Shown here in pieces: positions 4,137 through 5,243 of a stretch of DNA of 5,243 nucleotides. Below the pieces are notes generated by a model. That model saw only the letters and a program-made list of their open reading frames with translations. It was not told where the DNA came from and made no database searches. Position numbers and translations under genes: made by a program. Each line of letters opens with the position of its first letter. The stretch's first letter is position 1. Origin of the DNA: Gammaproteobacteria bacterium RBG_16_37_9 (lineage in GTDB: Bacteria > Pseudomonadota > Gammaproteobacteria > UBA9339); contig MGXJ01000019.1 in NCBI GenBank assembly GCA_001801345.1, positions 2,903-8,145 on the forward strand, given 5' to 3'.

Positions 4137-5243
4137 TTACAAAACTCTCGCAATAAACCCTTTCAAATAATTAGTTTCCATAATCGCTGGATGTATCGGG
4201 TGATCTTGGGCTTGATGCAACTGTTCGATGATAGATATTATGCGTTTTTCTTTGAGCATTGTTTGTCGCAGAATATCAAGCAACATATCGCGCGATAAAT
4301 GCAAAGAGCAGGATGTTGTTACTAAAATTCCATTTGATTGTAAAATATTTAGCGCCAAACGCTGTAAACGCAGATAGGCTTCGGTGCCAGCAGTGATATC
4401 TTTTTGACGCTTAATAAAAGCTGGCGGATCTAAAATAATTACATCAAATAATTTTTTATCGGCATGCAAATCTTTTAGCGCTGAAAATGCATCAGCACAA
4501 ATAGATGTAACTTTATCGCTTACTTTATTCAGTTCTGCATTTTGTCTTACTTGTTCTAAAGCAGGTTCAGAAGAATCTATACAGGTAACATTTTGAGCGT
4601 TATTTACAGCCGCAGTTATGCCAAAACTTCCGCTATAACTAAAAACATCGAGCACATTTCTATTTTCAACATATGCAGCTAGACGAGCACGATTACATCT
4701 TTGATCGTAAAACCAACCAGTCTTTTGTCCAGTTTTTATTGCTGCAATAAAATTAATCCCATTTTCTTCCAAGGTTATCTGTTCTGGTGGTTCGCCATAT
4801 GCAGCTTCAACGTAGCTTGTCAGATTTTCAGTTGTGCGAACAGGGCTATTATTGCGCAGGAGAATTGATGTTGGTTTGATCACATGAATTAGTGCTTCTA
4901 CAATTAATTCTTTTAAATTTTCTATGCCAGCGGTGTTTAATTGAGCCACTAATACATCATCAAAACGATCAACTACCAGGCCCGGCAGCTGATCACTTTC
5001 GCCAAATATTAAGCGATAAAATGGTTTATCAAAACAAAGGTTGCGACATATGAGTGCTTGTTTAATCCTAGTTACGAAAAATTCAAGATTGATTTCTTCT
5101 TGCGGATTAGATGTTAGTAGGCGCGCACAAAGAAGAGTATTGGGATTAATATAACCCCTGCCTAAAAGTCTGTGGCTCGCAGTTTTAATTTCTACAAGTT
5201 CACCTGGCGTGAATTTTTTTAGTGGCGAAAATTTGGGATCGAT
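4137..5243 (-). CDS. rlmI: Class I SAM-dependent rRNA methyltransferase, RlmI-like, 5' end beyond window
   Basis: The frame is open from base 5243 to TAA at 4137-4139, 368 residues, so the GTG at 4949 is an internal Val rather than the start. About 25-30 N-terminal residues are missing compared with E. coli RlmI (396). RlmI makes m5C1962 in 23S rRNA using S-adenosylmethionine. Visible: an N-terminal PUA-like segment (about residues 8-45, LLGRGYINPN), then the family block YRLIFGESDQLPGLVVDRF, QKTGWFYDQR (173-182), SAM motif I DVFSYSGSFG (199-208), the acidic CIDSSEPAL strand, motif IV DPPAF (262-266, usually DPPKF), motif VI SCS (281-283) holding the expected catalytic-type Cys, and the ending DHPIHPA-YLKGFIARVL typical of the family. 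It is convergent with the ankyrin gene; its promoter is outside the window. Confidence 0.93.
   Translation of the reverse strand: MDPKFSPLKKFTPGELVEIKTASHRLLGRGYINPNTLLCARLLTSNPQEEINLEFFVTRIKQALICRNLCFDKPFYRLIFGESDQLPGLVVDRFDDVLVAQLNTAGIENLKELIVEALIHVIKPTSILLRNNSPVRTTENLTSYVEAAYGEPPEQITLEENGINFIAAIKTGQKTGWFYDQRCNRARLAAYVENRNVLDVFSYSGSFGITAAVNNAQNVTCIDSSEPALEQVRQNAELNKVSDKVTSICADAFSALKDLHADKKLFDVIILDPPAFIKRQKDITAGTEAYLRLQRLALNILQSNGILVTTSCSLHLSRDMLLDILRQTMLKEKRIISIIEQLHQAQDHPIHPAIMETNYLKGFIARVL

Noticed and set aside
4137..4949. A 270-residue methyltransferase starting at GTG 4949
   Set aside because: The frame stays open to 5243 and the upstream residues match RlmI (PUA-like segment, YRLIFGESDQLPGLVVDRF), so 4949 is an internal Val.

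Overview
The window is AT-rich bacterial DNA from a compact but repeat-laden genome. Best guess: an intracellular or host-associated gammaproteobacterium of the Legionellales type (Legionella/Coxiella/Berkiella/Rickettsiella-like). This rests on base composition, an ankyrin-repeat protein with a Sec signal, RlmI and YbhB homologues of gammaproteobacterial style, and palindromic GTCATCC repeats like those abundant in Rickettsia and other intracellular bacteria. The taxonomy is inference.

Layout. (1) 2-619 (+): C-terminal part of a 6-phosphofructokinase-family enzyme, 5' end outside the window. (2) 620-761: convergent intergenic gap filled by a modular repeat (copy A). (3) 762-1988 (-): 12-TM MFS transporter of the TetA/DHA1 type with a GTG start, 5 nt behind (4) 1994-2503 (-): a YbhB/YbcL (PEBP) family protein with a signal peptide. 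The two form an operon. (5) 2506-2599: 94-bp element with near-perfect 28-bp inverted arms in the divergent promoter region. Its right arm supplies a consensus -35 for the next gene. (6) 2638-3787 (+): a gene for a secreted ankyrin-repeat protein, split by a 176-bp MITE-like element (2754-2929) flanked by ATTAT direct repeats. (7) 3788-4136: convergent gap of about 350 bp made almost wholly of two more modular repeats (copies C and B) in opposite orientation, one carrying a nested GTCATCC palindrome. (8) 4137-5243 (-): RlmI-type 23S rRNA methyltransferase, open at the right window edge and extending well upstream of its internal GTG at 4949.

The most notable signals are two. First, removing the 176-bp element plus one ATTAT copy rejoins a signal-peptide fragment to the ankyrin ORF in the correct frame, giving a single 322-residue secreted protein, so this is a recent, exact gene disruption. 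Second, a family of about 130-157 bp elements begins GATCCCCRC 2-12 nt after the stop codons of three unrelated genes and ends in a small hairpin with a compensatory base-pair change. The protein genes are otherwise ordinary and do not form one shared pathway. The non-coding mobile and structural elements are what is unusual here.
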